A DNA stretch of 64,000 bases from Geobacillus sp. 46C-IIa (GCF_014679505.1 NZ_CP061474.1:712001-776000), one strand, 5' to 3'. Shown: positions 37,174 to 47,187, numbered from the stretch's first letter. Notes: generated from the letters alone by a model not told the origin. Numbers and translations: made by a program.

Positions 37174-37838
37174 TCGGTCGCATCAACAAATGGCTAGCCG
37201 TTTCCGTTTTGTTGCTGTTTGTTGCCGCTGTCGGCGCCGCATTTTATTTTCTTTTGTTGGCGCCGCGCTACCAGGAAATCGATCGGCTCGCCGCCATAGT
37301 GCAAAGCGAGAAAAAAGTGCTCGCCGCCATGGAGCAAAACGTTTCGCTAAAGGAAGGAGAAACGTTGGAAAGCCTTGCGGCGCTGCAAAAAAAAGTGCCG
37401 GTCCGCCCGCTTACCGATCAGCTGCTGCTTGAGTTTCAAAAGGCGGAATACGTCTCGGACAGCGTGTTGCTAAACGTTCGCTTTTCCGAACAAGAGCAGG
37501 CGAAGGGAGAAGAAAAGGAAGCCCCTCCAGCCGGCATTGAGACGGTGAGCGCGCAGCTGACGGTTCAGTCGCCGTCGTATTACCAGCTTGAGCGGTTTTT
37601 AGAAACGCTAGAGCGGGCCGAGCGCATTATGGCCATTGAGTCGCTCACGTTTACCGGGCAACCGGAGTTGACCTCGACGGCGACCGATGTCCAGCCGTTG
37701 ACGTATTCGTTAACAGTACGCGCCTTTTACGCGCCGCAGCTTGAAAAATGGAAGCAGCTCCTGCCGGCGCGGGATGTTCCGCCGCCAAGCGGCAAGGACA
37801 ACCCGCTGACGGAGACGGCGCCATCGGCGGGTCCGTAG
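37170..37838 (+). CDS. pilO: PilO-like pilus assembly protein
   Basis: 222 residues, partner of PilN. Single transmembrane helix (about 8-30), a short coiled coil (about 35-60), then a PilO-type alpha/beta domain (TVQSPSYYQLERFLETLERA is characteristic) and a disordered Pro-rich tail. Translationally coupled to pilN. No pilP or pilQ follows, as expected in a cell with no outer membrane. Confidence 0.87.
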   Translation: MIGRINKWLAVSVLLLFVAAVGAAFYFLLLAPRYQEIDRLAAIVQSEKKVLAAMEQNVSLKEGETLESLAALQKKVPVRPLTDQLLLEFQKAEYVSDSVLLNVRFSEQEQAKGEEKEAPPAGIETVSAQLTVQSPSYYQLERFLETLERAERIMAIESLTFTGQPELTSTATDVQPLTYSLTVRAFYAPQLEKWKQLLPARDVPPPSGKDNPLTETAPSAGP

Positions 37839-37857
37839 CTAGCCGGAGGAGAGCGGC

Positions 37858-38319
37858 GTGTTGATTCGGACAAAGCGCGGAATGACGATCATTGAATTGT
37901 TGGCCGTATTGGTGATCGTCGGCATTGTAGCGGCGGTTGCCGTCATCGCCGTACTTGACGTGGTGGAAAAGGCGCGCGAGCGGGCGTTTGTTTCCGATGC
38001 GTATGGCTTGTATGAGGCGGCGCGGCGGTATGTCGGCGCAGAAAACGTCGAGTTTTTGCCGGCTCGTTCATCGGCTGTATTGTCCTATAGAGAGCTGGTG
38101 GAACACGGCTTGTTTCACCCGATCCAAGATCCGTTTACCGGGAACGTACTATCCATAGAGACGAATCCGTCGTACGTGCTCGTGACGAAACAGGAAGACG
38201 GCGGGATCGACTATGCCGTTTGTTTGAAAGGGGAGACGAAGCAGCTTTGCGATTACGGGGGGGGGGGGGCGCGAACAGCCGATTCCTGTCGAGGCGTTAA
38301 CAGGCGAAGCGATTCGTGA
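37858..38319 (+). CDS. Prepilin-like protein with a 13-G tract near its 3' end
   Basis: 153 residues in the frame present. GTG at 37858 follows GGAGGAGAG. Prepilin site TKRG before MTIIELLAVLVIVGIVAAVA with Glu at +5. Near the C-terminus KQLCDY is followed by a run of 13 G (38257-38269). With 13 G the tail reads ARTADSCRGVNRRSDS and stops at 38319. With 12 G it would read REQPIPVEALTGEAIRDR and stop at 38326, which looks more protein-like. With 11 G it would stop earlier. So the gene as given may be slipped, phase-variable, or mis-sequenced. Confidence 0.75.
   Translation: MLIRTKRGMTIIELLAVLVIVGIVAAVAVIAVLDVVEKARERAFVSDAYGLYEAARRYVGAENVEFLPARSSAVLSYRELVEHGLFHPIQDPFTGNVLSIETNPSYVLVTKQEDGGIDYAVCLKGETKQLCDYGGGGARTADSCRGVNRRSDS
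38257..38269 (+). repeat. Homopolymeric G tract (13 G) in a prepilin gene
   Basis: Thirteen consecutive G inside the coding region, the only such run in this window. Such tracts slip during replication and switch genes between frames. Confidence 0.85.
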
Positions 38320-38355
38320 CCGATGATGTCGGAAAATGAAGAAAAGAAGCAGGAG

Positions 38356-38387
38356 CAAGACGACAAATGTCTTGTTCTTTTTTTTTT
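38356..38387 (+). terminator. Terminator of the pilus operon
   Basis: CAAGAC (38356-38361) pairs with GTCTTG (38369-38374), followed by TC and about ten T. Confidence 0.8.
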
Positions 38388-38442
38388 CGTTTATGGTAAG
38401 ATGGGCGAAAGAAATCGAAGCACGAAGAAGGATGGTGGCAAA

Positions 38443-39570
38443 ATGGACAAGCAGCGCCCGGGCATTACGGTGAACATCAACGGACATCCGCGGCCGTTTA
38501 CGATCAGGCGCCCATCGGAAGGGAATCAGCCGGATGAGCCCAGCGGACACCGACCTGAAGACCGCCCGTCTGCAGATTCCGCCAATGACGGACAACCGGT
38601 CGGCCATTACCAAGTACGTTCGTTCCAAGTGAGCAGCCGACAAACGGATGAAAACCAAAGGACCGGTCGGCAAATTGGCGAACAAAAGATGGAAAAGCAG
38701 GCGTTTGACACGGCTAAAGAGGAAGAAGCGGCCGCCCTTGAAGAGGCGGACGGACCAATCATCTCGATTTCAGAGGCGGTTCAAAAAAAGAAGAAAACTG
38801 GCCAAATACGGCGGTCGTGGCGGCTGCCGCCGCATGTCAAGTCGCTGTTTTTGGCGGCGGCGATTGCCGCTGTAGTCGGCATGGCGTTTGGCATGACAAT
38901 GCTTCGCCTCATTCCGAAGGAAAAAGCGGAGCCGTCGCCGGCGGCTGAAGCGATGACAGAACTCACCGAGGCGGGAACAGCGACGGGCGGCGAACGTGCG
39001 GAAGGCGTGATGCCGCGGCCGTTTTCGATCGCGGTGATCCAAGCGGGGGTTTATTCCGACACGAAGGCGGCTGCGCGGGCGGCCGAATCGATTGAAGCGG
39101 CGGGCGTGCCGGTCGTTATCGCCGGTCAAAAGCCGGCGGCGCTTTATATTGCGGTTGGCGCGGATAAGGAAGGGCTGCGGGCGGTCAATGACAAATACCG
39201 CAAGGCTGTGTCGAGCACGTATGTGAAAGAGCTGTCGTTTGCGGACGAAACGAAGGAACGCCAGTTAGACATCGTCCAAAAAGGAGAGGCATTGTATGAA
39301 ACCATGGCCGCGCTCTCTGCCGCTTTGCTTGCCGGCAAAGGCGCAAGCGAGGAGGAATGGCAGGCGCTGAGCAAGGCGTACGGTTCATTGGAAAAAAGCG
39401 AAGCGACAAACAACAAAACGGTCCAGAAATATGCCGAAGCGCTAAAGCAGGCGTATTTGGCGCTTGCCGCCTACAAAGAAAACGAAGAGGAAGCATTGCT
39501 TGGCAAGGCCCAGCAGCTGCTGCTTGAGGCGCTAAGCGTGTATATGGAACTTGTACCGCTGCGGAGCTGA
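38443..39570 (+). CDS. spoIIB: Stage II sporulation protein B-like, SPOR domain
   Basis: Membrane protein that in B. subtilis localises to the polar septum and helps engulfment. I chose ATG 38443 (after GGATGGTGG) because the longer frame runs through the pilus terminator; 375 residues. The cytoplasmic N-terminal region starts with MDKQRPGITVNINGHPRPF, a pattern seen in SpoIIB-type proteins. One transmembrane helix is at about 138-162, followed outside by a SPOR-like domain (SIAVIQAGVYSDTKAAARAA, about 194-270) and a helical tail. Synteny with maf and radC downstream supports the name. Confidence 0.85.
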   Translation: MDKQRPGITVNINGHPRPFTIRRPSEGNQPDEPSGHRPEDRPSADSANDGQPVGHYQVRSFQVSSRQTDENQRTGRQIGEQKMEKQAFDTAKEEEAAALEEADGPIISISEAVQKKKKTGQIRRSWRLPPHVKSLFLAAAIAAVVGMAFGMTMLRLIPKEKAEPSPAAEAMTELTEAGTATGGERAEGVMPRPFSIAVIQAGVYSDTKAAARAAESIEAAGVPVVIAGQKPAALYIAVGADKEGLRAVNDKYRKAVSSTYVKELSFADETKERQLDIVQKGEALYETMAALSAALLAGKGASEEEWQALSKAYGSLEKSEATNNKTVQKYAEALKQAYLALAAYKENEEEALLGKAQQLLLEALSVYMELVPLRS

Positions 39571-39595
39571 AAATGGCTCCGTTTTTTCTTTTTTT
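39562..39595 (+). terminator. Terminator after spoIIB
   Basis: CGGAGC (39562-39567) pairs with GCTCCG (39576-39581), then six T, C and seven T. It overlaps the end of the coding region. Confidence 0.82.
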
Positions 39596-39614
39596 GCCCT
39601 TTGGCTGTGGAAAA

Positions 39615-39643
39615 TTGCCTTTCGGTGAAAAGTTTGCTACGAT
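39615..39643 (+). promoter_or_regulatory. Putative sigma-A promoter of maf
   Basis: TTGCCT (39615-39620), 17 bases, TACGAT (39638-39643). Confidence 0.55.
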
Positions 39644-39688
39644 ACAAATGAATCTTCCGAACCGAAGCGAAGGAAAGGAGAATGTACA

Positions 39689-40270
39689 ATGCCCCCACGG
39701 TTCGTGCTTGCTTCTCGCTCCCCGCGCCGCAAACAGCTCCTCGAGATGATGGGTTGGCCGTTTGATGTGCAAGAAAGCCAAGCCGATGAGACGATCGCCC
39801 CCGGAACGCCTCCTGAAGAAGCTGTTCAAACGCTTGCCCGCCGGAAAGTCGAGGCGGTCGCATCGTCCATATCCGATGCCTACATTCTTGGCGCTGATAC
39901 GGTTGTTGTATATGGTGGTCGCTTTTTAGGGAAGCCGCGCACCGCCGAGGAAGCGTTTCATATGTTGCGCCTTTTATCTGGACAGACGCATGAGGTGTGG
40001 ACCGGTGTCGCCATCGTAACGCCGAATGGGGAAGCGGTGTCGTTTGCCGAAAAAACGGCGGTGACGTTTTGGAAGTTAAGCGAAGAAGAGATCGCCGCCT
40101 ACATTGCGACCGGGGAGCCGATGGACAAGGCGGGGGCGTATGGCATTCAAGGCCGGGCCGCCCTGTTTGTCAAACGGATTGAAGGCGACTACTTCACTGT
40201 CGTCGGTCTGCCGCTGTCGCGGACGGTAAGAGAACTGCGCCGGCTCGGTTGGCCTCCGCCGGAAGCGTAG
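39689..40270 (+). CDS. maf: Maf nucleotide pyrophosphatase
   Basis: House-cleaning pyrophosphatase acting on dTTP, UTP or modified nucleotides; linked to septum formation in B. subtilis. ATG at 39689 follows GGAAAGGAGA; 193 residues. Family motifs: [12 protein letters not shown] (about 7-18), the catalytic Asp in [24 protein letters not shown], and [10 protein letters not shown]. Complete. Confidence 0.96.
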   Translation: MPPRFVLASRSPRRKQLLEMMGWPFDVQESQADETIAPGTPPEEAVQTLARRKVEAVASSISDAYILGADTVVVYGGRFLGKPRTAEEAFHMLRLLSGQTHEVWTGVAIVTPNGEAVSFAEKTAVTFWKLSEEEIAAYIATGEPMDKAGAYGIQGRAALFVKRIEGDYFTVVGLPLSRTVRELRRLGWPPPEA

Positions 40271-40388
40271 GAGCGAAAAACGCGGATGGCTGGCCGCCGG
40301 GGCTTTGGACGGGCTGAAGAGGGCCTGCAAGCGGGCTTTGCTCCCCGGTGGAAGGGGAGACGATCATCATAGAAAAAGGGGAGATAGG

Positions 40389-41069
40389 ATGGCGTGGATG
40401 ATTCGCGATGTGCCGAAAGACAGCCGGCCGCGTGAGCGGTTGCTGTCATCAGGGCCGGAAAGCTTGTCTGACCATGAGTTATTGGCGATTTTGCTGCGCA
40501 CCGGGACGAAAGACGAGTCGGTCGTGCAGCTCGCCCAGCGTCTTCTTCATCATTTTGAAGGGCTGAGGTTGCTGAAAGATGCGACCGTGGAAGAAATGAC
40601 AAACATCAAAGGAATCGGGCCGACGAAAGCGGTGCAAATTTTGGCTGCGCTTGAGCTTGGCCGGCGCATTCACCAGTCCGGCTACAATGACCGCTATGTC
40701 ATCCGTTGCCCGGAGGACGGGGCCAAATACGTGATGGAAGATATGCGTTTTTTATCGCAAGAACATTTTGTTGCCATTTACTTGAATACGAAAAACCAAG
40801 TCATCCACCGCAAAACGGTGTTCATCGGCAGTTTAAACGCCTCGATCGTCCATCCGCGCGAAGTGTTTAAAGAGGCGATCAAACGATCCGCCGCCTCCGT
40901 CATTTGCGTGCATAACCACCCCTCTGGCGACCCGACCCCAAGCCGTGAGGACATCGATGTCACAAAGCGGCTCGCCGAATGCGGGCGCATTATCGGCATC
41001 GAGCTTCTCGACCATCTCATTATCGGCGATCAAAAATTCATCAGTTTGAAAGAAAAAGGCTATGTCTAA
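40389..41069 (+). CDS. radC: RadC family JAMM-domain protein
   Basis: 226 residues from ATG 40389 (GGGGAGATAGG upstream). Helix-hairpin-helix part (EEMTNIKGIGPTKAVQILAA) then the JAMM metal-binding motif HNHPSGDPTPSREDI. The old DNA-repair name is not well supported experimentally; the family is a putative metalloprotease or nuclease-like protein. Position between maf and mreB is conserved in Bacillus. Confidence 0.94.
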   Translation: MAWMIRDVPKDSRPRERLLSSGPESLSDHELLAILLRTGTKDESVVQLAQRLLHHFEGLRLLKDATVEEMTNIKGIGPTKAVQILAALELGRRIHQSGYNDRYVIRCPEDGAKYVMEDMRFLSQEHFVAIYLNTKNQVIHRKTVFIGSLNASIVHPREVFKEAIKRSAASVICVHNHPSGDPTPSREDIDVTKRLAECGRIIGIELLDHLIIGDQKFISLKEKGYV

Positions 41070-41095
41070 CGGTTCTCATTTTTTGTCGAATCAGG

Positions 41096-41101
41096 TATAA
41101 T
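41096..41101 (+). promoter_or_regulatory. Putative mreB promoter -10
   Basis: TATAAT lies 125 bases before mreB; the -35 is unclear. Confidence 0.45.
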
Positions 41102-41157
41102 ATCAATTATGAGTTTTTCCGAATCCGTTTGGGCGGTGCTGTGCAACTTATCAATGA

Positions 41158-42249
<1,092 letters not shown>

Positions 42250-42269
42250 CAGTAAGAAGGTGCTGATGC

Positions 42270-43136
42270 ATGCCACAGTTTTTCGGAAATAAGCGCCTCA
42301 TTTTTTTGCTTGTCAGCATTGTCATTCTTGTCATGTTGATCGGCTTTTCGCTGCGCAGCCGCGAGGAACTGACGTGGCCAGAGCAGTTTATCAAAGACAC
42401 TGCCGGTTTTGTCCAGCTTCTGTTTGGGAAGCCCGCACAGTTTGTCGCGGGCTTCTTTGAAAATGTGAACGACCTCCGCCATGCATATGCGGAAAACGAG
42501 TTGTTGAAAGCAAGGCTTGAAGAATACGCGGCGCTGCAGACAGAGGTCGAAGCGCTGCGCCAGGAAAACGAGCGGCTGCGCGCGCTGCTTGATAAAAAGG
42601 AGAGCTTGCGCGATTTTATTCCGATTCAGGCGACAGTGATCGGGCGAAACCCGGACCGCTGGCGGGAGACGATCATTGTCAACAAAGGCGTGCAGCACGG
42701 GGTGAAAAAAGATATGGCGGTCATTACCCCGGCTGGGCTCGTCGGCAAGGTGCAGCACGCTTCGCAATTTACGTCCACGGTTCAACTGTTGAGCGCGCTT
42801 GATCAAAACAATCGCATTTCCGCTTACGTCCAAGGGAATGAAAATGTATTCGGGTTAATCGAAGGCTATGATGAAAAGCGGCGCCAACTGTTGCTTGGCG
42901 AAATTCCGATTGACGCCAAGGTGAAAAAGAAGCAAAAAGTGTTGACTTCCGGCCTCGGCGGCGTGTTTCCGAAAGGATTGCCGATCGGCGAAGTGACCGA
43001 GGTCAAGCCGGATCAGTACGGACTGACGCAAGTCGTCTATGTTAAGCCGTTTGCCAACTTGTATGATATTGATGATGTGATGATTGTAAAACGAAAAATC
43101 GATGCGGCACTGCAAGAAGAGGAGGAGGCAAAGTGA
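42270..43136 (+). CDS. mreC: Rod-shape-determining protein MreC
   Basis: Single-pass membrane protein (transmembrane about 8-25), coiled coil (about 65-110) and an extracytoplasmic pair of beta-barrel domains (NKGVQHGVKKDMAVITPAGL, TSGLGGVFPKGLPIGEV). It organises MreB with penicillin-binding proteins. 288 residues; ATG at 42270 follows AGAAGGTG. Stop overlaps mreD in GTGA. Confidence 0.97.
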   Translation: MPQFFGNKRLIFLLVSIVILVMLIGFSLRSREELTWPEQFIKDTAGFVQLLFGKPAQFVAGFFENVNDLRHAYAENELLKARLEEYAALQTEVEALRQENERLRALLDKKESLRDFIPIQATVIGRNPDRWRETIIVNKGVQHGVKKDMAVITPAGLVGKVQHASQFTSTVQLLSALDQNNRISAYVQGNENVFGLIEGYDEKRRQLLLGEIPIDAKVKKKQKVLTSGLGGVFPKGLPIGEVTEVKPDQYGLTQVVYVKPFANLYDIDDVMIVKRKIDAALQEEEEAK

Positions 43137-43651
43137 AGAAGTGGCAGCTCCCTTTCCTTGCGGTGTTATGTTTTGTCAGCGAAAGCATTTTTGTTGATGT
43201 ATGGCCGAAGGGCGACTTATATGTCCGCTATTTTTTTGTTCCCCGTTTTTTTCTCATTTTTTTAGTGCTGACGGCTGTTTATCTCGGTGGGACGCGGGCG
43301 ATGGGCTACGGGTTCGTTTTCGGTTTCCTGTACGATTGCGTCTATACGGAGCTGCTTGGCGTTTACGCGTTTGCCTACACGCTCATCGCCTATATAGTGG
43401 GCAAAGCGATGAAATGGTTTCACCAGAGCTGGCTCGTTGTTTTTTTGCTATCGCTGTTAGCCATTGCGTTGCTTGACAGCTATGTGTACGGCATTCAGCT
43501 GTTGATTGGGCGGACGGATTGGCCGTTTTTCGTTTTTTGGGATCGTCGTTTATGGCCGACGTTGCTGGCAAACATCGCGTTTTTTCTCATCTTCTCGTAC
43601 CCGCTTGGACGGTGGTTGGCAAAAATTCGCCGGCTGGAGCAGGAAGAATAA
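43133..43651 (+). CDS. mreD: Rod-shape-determining protein MreD
   Basis: 172-residue polytopic membrane protein with about five or six transmembrane helices, with the typical [17 protein letters not shown] segment. GTG start overlapping the mreC stop, with GAGGAGGAGG upstream in mreC. Works with MreC in wall elongation. Confidence 0.94.
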   Translation: MKKWQLPFLAVLCFVSESIFVDVWPKGDLYVRYFFVPRFFLIFLVLTAVYLGGTRAMGYGFVFGFLYDCVYTELLGVYAFAYTLIAYIVGKAMKWFHQSWLVVFLLSLLAIALLDSYVYGIQLLIGRTDWPFFVFWDRRLWPTLLANIAFFLIFSYPLGRWLAKIRRLEQEE

Positions 43652-43700
43652 AAGAGGAAAAACGGCCCGTTCTGTAGAATTATTCGTTGGGGTGAACGTT

Positions 43701-44384
43701 GTGGCAAAACAAAAGCAGCAGTACGTGACGATTAAAGGGACGAAAGATGGGCTGACGCTGCATCTTGATGACCGCTGCTCGTACGACGATTTGTTGAAAG
43801 AGATTGAGGAGCGGCTCGTCAAACGCTCCGGCGTCGCGCCCAACAGCCCGCTCGTCTCCGTCCATCTGAAAGTCGGGAACCGCTACTTGACGCCCGCCCA
43901 AGAGGAGGAGTTGCGTGCGCTCATCCGCCGTTCGAAAAATTTGGTCGTCGATTCGATCGAAAGCAATGTGATGTCGAAAGCGGAAGCGATCGAATGGATA
44001 CAGAAAACGGAAATCGTCACTGTCTCGCGCATTATTCGTTCCGGGCAAGTGCTCCACGTTGAGGGGGATTTGCTGCTGCTCGGCGATGTGAACCCCGGCG
44101 GAACGGTCATTGCCGGAGGCAACATTTTCATCCTCGGCGCCTTGCGCGGCATCGCTCATGCTGGATATGCCGGAAATAAAGAGGCGATCATCGCCGCGTC
44201 AGTGATGAAGCCGATGCAGCTGCGCATCAGCGATGTCATGAATCGTGCTCCCGATTACAAAACGGACGAAGGAAATGAGATGGAATGTGCCTATATTAAT
44301 GAACATAATCAAATTGTTGTCGACCGCCTGCAGCTGCTCATGCATTTGCGGCCGAATTTGACGCGCTTAGAAAGGAGAATGTAA
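43701..44384 (+). CDS. minC: Septum site-determining protein MinC
   Basis: Inhibitor of FtsZ assembly at the poles. GTG at 43701 follows TTGGGGTGAAC and gives 227 residues, matching B. subtilis (226). N-terminal FtsZ-interacting domain (about 1-100) and C-terminal beta-helix that binds MinD (ILRSGQ-type strands: [20 protein letters not shown], then [13 protein letters not shown]). minD follows after 2 bases. Confidence 0.96.
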   Translation: MAKQKQQYVTIKGTKDGLTLHLDDRCSYDDLLKEIEERLVKRSGVAPNSPLVSVHLKVGNRYLTPAQEEELRALIRRSKNLVVDSIESNVMSKAEAIEWIQKTEIVTVSRIIRSGQVLHVEGDLLLLGDVNPGGTVIAGGNIFILGALRGIAHAGYAGNKEAIIAASVMKPMQLRISDVMNRAPDYKTDEGNEMECAYINEHNQIVVDRLQLLMHLRPNLTRLERRM

Positions 44385-44386
44385 CC

Positions 44387-45190
44387 GTGGGAGAAGCGAT
44401 CGTCATCACTTCCGGGAAAGGCGGCGTCGGCAAAACGACGACGACCGCGAACCTTGGAACGGCCCTCGCCATTTTAGGGAAGCGGGTGTGCCTTGTCGAT
44501 ACGGACATCGGGCTGCGCAACCTTGATGTCGTATTGGGGCTTGAAAACCGAATTATTTATGATTTAGTCGATGTCGTCGAAGGGCGCTGTACGGTGCAAA
44601 AAGCGCTTGTCAAAGATAAGCGGTTCGATAACCATTTGTATTTGCTGCCGGCGGCGCAAACGAGCGATAAATCGGCGGTCAATCCGGAGCAGATGAAAGA
44701 GCTGGTTGAGCAGCTGAAGCAAGAATACGATTATGTGCTCATCGACTGCCCGGCCGGCATTGAGCAAGGATACCGCAACGCCGTCGCCGGCGCGGACGAG
44801 GCGATCGTCGTCACGACGCCGGAAGTGTCAGCGGTTCGCGATGCGGACCGCATCATCGGCCTGCTTGAAGCGGAAGAGCACGTCAAGCCACCGCGCCTCA
44901 TCATCAACCGCATCCGCAGCCATATGGTGAAAAACGGCGATATGCTCGATGTCGATGAAATCGTTATGCATTTATCGATCGAACTGCTCGGCATTATCGC
45001 CGATGATGAAAACGTGATCAAAGCGTCCAATCGCGGCGAGCCGATCGTCCTTGACCCGAACAGCAAAGCGTCGATCGCCTACCGCAACATCGCCCGCCGC
45101 ATCCTCGGCGAGTCGGTGCCGCTGCCGCCGCTTGAGGAAGAAGAGAAAGGATTGTTCTCGAAGATTCGAAAAATATTTAGTTTAAAGTAG
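44387..45190 (+). CDS. minD: Septum site-determining ATPase MinD
   Basis: Membrane-binding ParA-type ATPase that recruits MinC. GTG at 44387 after AAAGGAGAATG; 267 residues. Deviant Walker A GKGGVGKTTTT, switch I LVDTDIGLRNLD, switch II LIDCPAGIEQGY. The C-terminal amphipathic helix LFSKIRKIFSLK is the membrane-targeting sequence. Terminator follows. Confidence 0.98.
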   Translation: MGEAIVITSGKGGVGKTTTTANLGTALAILGKRVCLVDTDIGLRNLDVVLGLENRIIYDLVDVVEGRCTVQKALVKDKRFDNHLYLLPAAQTSDKSAVNPEQMKELVEQLKQEYDYVLIDCPAGIEQGYRNAVAGADEAIVVTTPEVSAVRDADRIIGLLEAEEHVKPPRLIINRIRSHMVKNGDMLDVDEIVMHLSIELLGIIADDENVIKASNRGEPIVLDPNSKASIAYRNIARRILGESVPLPPLEEEEKGLFSKIRKIFSLK

Positions 45191-45198
45191 GAGAATGG

Positions 45199-45232
45199 GG
45201 GCAATTCCGTGGGGAAATTGCCCTTTTTGTTT
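45199..45232 (+). terminator. Terminator after minD
   Basis: GGGCAATT (45199-45206) pairs with AATTGCCC (45216-45223), followed by five T and GTTTT. Confidence 0.87.
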
Positions 45233-45298
45233 TGTCCATCGCTTGCAGAAGTGCGGCCGGCGGGCAGGCGCTGACATAACAGGATACGGGGAGGCAAG

Positions 45299-45326
45299 GA
45301 GACCGTGGGGACTCGGTCTCTTTTTT
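45299..45326 (+). terminator. Second strong terminator in the minD-spoIVFA gap
   Basis: GAGACCG (45299-45305), 8-base loop, CGGTCTC (45314-45320), six T. Confidence 0.82.
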
Positions 45327-45451
45327 ATTGATGGCAGGGCTGACGGAAACTTTGTCTTTCTAAAATTGTTTAAAACAGGCGTCCTCCTTTGACGACAATG
45401 GGCCTGCGGCTATAGAGATCGGCTCGACAGGACGCGGCAAAAAACGCTTGT

Positions 45452-45480
45452 TCATATTCAATGAGGTTGTCTCATAAATT
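45452..45480 (+). promoter_or_regulatory. Putative sigma-E promoter of spoIVFA
   Basis: TCATATT (45452-45458) fits the sigma-E -35 (KMATATT); 14 bases later CATAAATT (45473-45480) matches 7 of 8 of CATACANT. spoIVF is a sigma-E operon in B. subtilis. Confidence 0.75.
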
Positions 45481-45516
45481 AGTACAAACGTCGTTAGAAA
45501 GGTGGAGGGGGGACGT

Positions 45517-46284
45517 ATGGACCGACGCGTTCGGGAAATGAAAAAACGGATAGAAAGGCGGCGAAAAGAGCGCCAATATCGGTCAAGCAAGCGAAAGGAG
45601 CCGGAGTGGGGGATAGCGGACGAGGAGCGGTACGGGCTGCCGGTCGTCACGTATGACCGCTATTCGTTTGAATCAGAGTCCCATCCGCTGTTTCGCAAAG
45701 AGTGGTTTCTCTTCAAAACGCTCATCGCCGCCTGCCTCGTGTTAGTGACCGCCATTTTGTTCAAACATCCGTCCGCTTCGCTTGAACCGGCACGGCAGTT
45801 TGTCGCGCGGACGATGGAAACGGAATTTCAGTTTGCGGCTGTCTCGGCTTGGTATGAAAAGACGTTCGGCGAACCGCTCGCCTTTTTTGCGCCGAAAAAA
45901 GAGACAAAAACGGAGACGGCGTCCTCATACGCGGTGCCGGTTTCCGGCCGAGTGCTCGAAAGCTTTGATGAAAATGGCCAAGGGGTGATGATCGAAACCG
46001 AGAGCGAGGCGAAAGTCGAAGCAATGAAAGAAGGGATCGTGACGTTTGCCGGCACGAAAGAGAAGCTCGGAAAAACGGTCATCATTCAGCACGCGGACGG
46101 CAGTGAAACGTGGTATGGCCATTTAAGCACCATTTCCGTCAAACTGTACGATTTTATCGAAATGGGGAAAGAAGTCGGCACCGCTCAAGCGAGTGACAAA
46201 GATAAACGGAAAGGACTGTTTTATTTTGCCATTAAGCAAGGAGACAAATTTATCGATCCGATCCAGGTGATTTCCTTTGAATAA
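45517..46284 (+). CDS. spoIVFA: Stage IV sporulation protein FA (LytM-like)
   Basis: Holds SpoIVFB inactive and anchors the pro-sigma-K processing complex in the outer forespore membrane. ATG at 45517 after GGAGGGGGGACGT; 255 residues. Basic cytoplasmic N-terminus, transmembrane helix (about 70-88), then a C-terminal M23/LytM-type domain (GIVTFAGTKEKLGKTVIIQH, TWYGHLSTI) whose metal ligands are only partly kept, so it is probably not an enzyme. It overlaps spoIVFB by 8 bases. Confidence 0.94.
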   Translation: MDRRVREMKKRIERRRKERQYRSSKRKEPEWGIADEERYGLPVVTYDRYSFESESHPLFRKEWFLFKTLIAACLVLVTAILFKHPSASLEPARQFVARTMETEFQFAAVSAWYEKTFGEPLAFFAPKKETKTETASSYAVPVSGRVLESFDENGQGVMIETESEAKVEAMKEGIVTFAGTKEKLGKTVIIQHADGSETWYGHLSTISVKLYDFIEMGKEVGTAQASDKDKRKGLFYFAIKQGDKFIDPIQVISFE

Positions 46285-47137
46285 GTATCTCGGGCTGCTT
46301 GGAAAGTTGCACGTTCATCCGTTGCTATGGCTGATCGGCGGCATGGCGGTATTGACCGCCCATTTTAAGCAGCTTTGTTTGCTGTTTTTCATCGTGCTCA
46401 TTCATGAGCTTGGCCATGCGGCGGCGGCGGCGTTTTTTTCTTGGCGGGTGAAGCGGATTTTGCTGCTGCCGTTCGGTGGAGTGGCAGAAGTGGAGGAACA
46501 TGGAAATCGCCCATTCCGTGAAGAGTGGATCGTGACGCTCGCCGGGCCGGCGCAGCATCTTTGGCTGACGGCGGCGGGGTTTTTTTTATGGGAGGCCGGC
46601 TGGATGGATGACGGAAGTTGGGAGCTGTTTTTCCGTTATAACGCGGCTCTGTTTAGTTTAAACTTGCTGCCGATCTGGCCGCTTGACGGCGGCAAGCTGC
46701 TGTTTTTGCTTTTGTCGTACCGCCGTCCGTTCAGCGAAGCGCACCGGAACATGGTTGCCATATCAGCGGCTGTGCTGACGGTCAGCATCGTCCTTTTGCT
46801 TGCATTCGCACCGCGCCAGCTTGATTTATGGGCGATTGCCGCCTTTTTAGCGCATGCGCTTTGGCAAGAGAAGAAACAGCATCCATATGTGGTCATGCGC
46901 TTTTTGCTTGAACGGTATTACGGGAAAAAGGGCGATTACGCAAGGCTGCAGACGATTACCGTTCCGGCGGATGAGCGCATCTCCGCCGTGCTGCAGCGCT
47001 TTTACCGCGGGCAAAAACATGCGATCGTCGTCGTACGCGACGGCCGCGAACGGACGACGCTTGATGAAAACGAGCTGCTGCACGCGTTTTTTGCTGAAAA
47101 GCGGACCGATGCGCCGCTTGGCGCACTCATTTATTGA
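46277..47137 (+). CDS. spoIVFB: Stage IV sporulation protein FB, site-2 metalloprotease
   Basis: Intramembrane zinc protease that cleaves pro-sigma-K. TTG at 46277, with CAGGTGA upstream inside spoIVFA; 286 residues. Zinc motif HELGH at residues 43-47 and the third ligand in LLPIWPLDGGK. About six membrane segments, then a C-terminal CBS domain (VPADERISAVLQRF onward). The start codon and overlap suggest output tied to SpoIVFA. Confidence 0.95.
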   Translation: MNKYLGLLGKLHVHPLLWLIGGMAVLTAHFKQLCLLFFIVLIHELGHAAAAAFFSWRVKRILLLPFGGVAEVEEHGNRPFREEWIVTLAGPAQHLWLTAAGFFLWEAGWMDDGSWELFFRYNAALFSLNLLPIWPLDGGKLLFLLLSYRRPFSEAHRNMVAISAAVLTVSIVLLLAFAPRQLDLWAIAAFLAHALWQEKKQHPYVVMRFLLERYYGKKGDYARLQTITVPADERISAVLQRFYRGQKHAIVVVRDGRERTTLDENELLHAFFAEKRTDAPLGALIY

Positions 47138-47139
47138 TG

Positions 47140-47187
47140 ACAGCCGGCCGTTTGAACCGTTGAAGATGACGGTTGACGGCTGGCTGT
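47140..47187 (+). terminator. Long hairpin after spoIVFB, overlapping the rplU promoter
   Basis: ACAGCCGGCCGT (47140-47151) pairs over 12 bases (one G-T) with ACGGCTGGCTGT (47176-47187); an inner AACCGT/ACGGTT helix extends it. Only a short T run follows, so termination may be weak. The 3' arm contains part of the rplU -35. Confidence 0.55.

Larger units (their letters stand above)
45233..45516 (+). other. minD-spoIVFA intergenic region
   Basis: Holds a second strong terminator (45299-45326) 67 bases after the first, and a sigma-E promoter near its end. No protein gene is supported. A short transcript could end at the second terminator, but no promoter for it stands out. Confidence 0.5.

Noticed and set aside
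38323..38442. Upstream in-frame extension of spoIIB from ATG 38323
   Set aside because: It would translate through the pilus-operon terminator (38356-38387); ATG 38443 has a ribosome-binding site and matches the family start.
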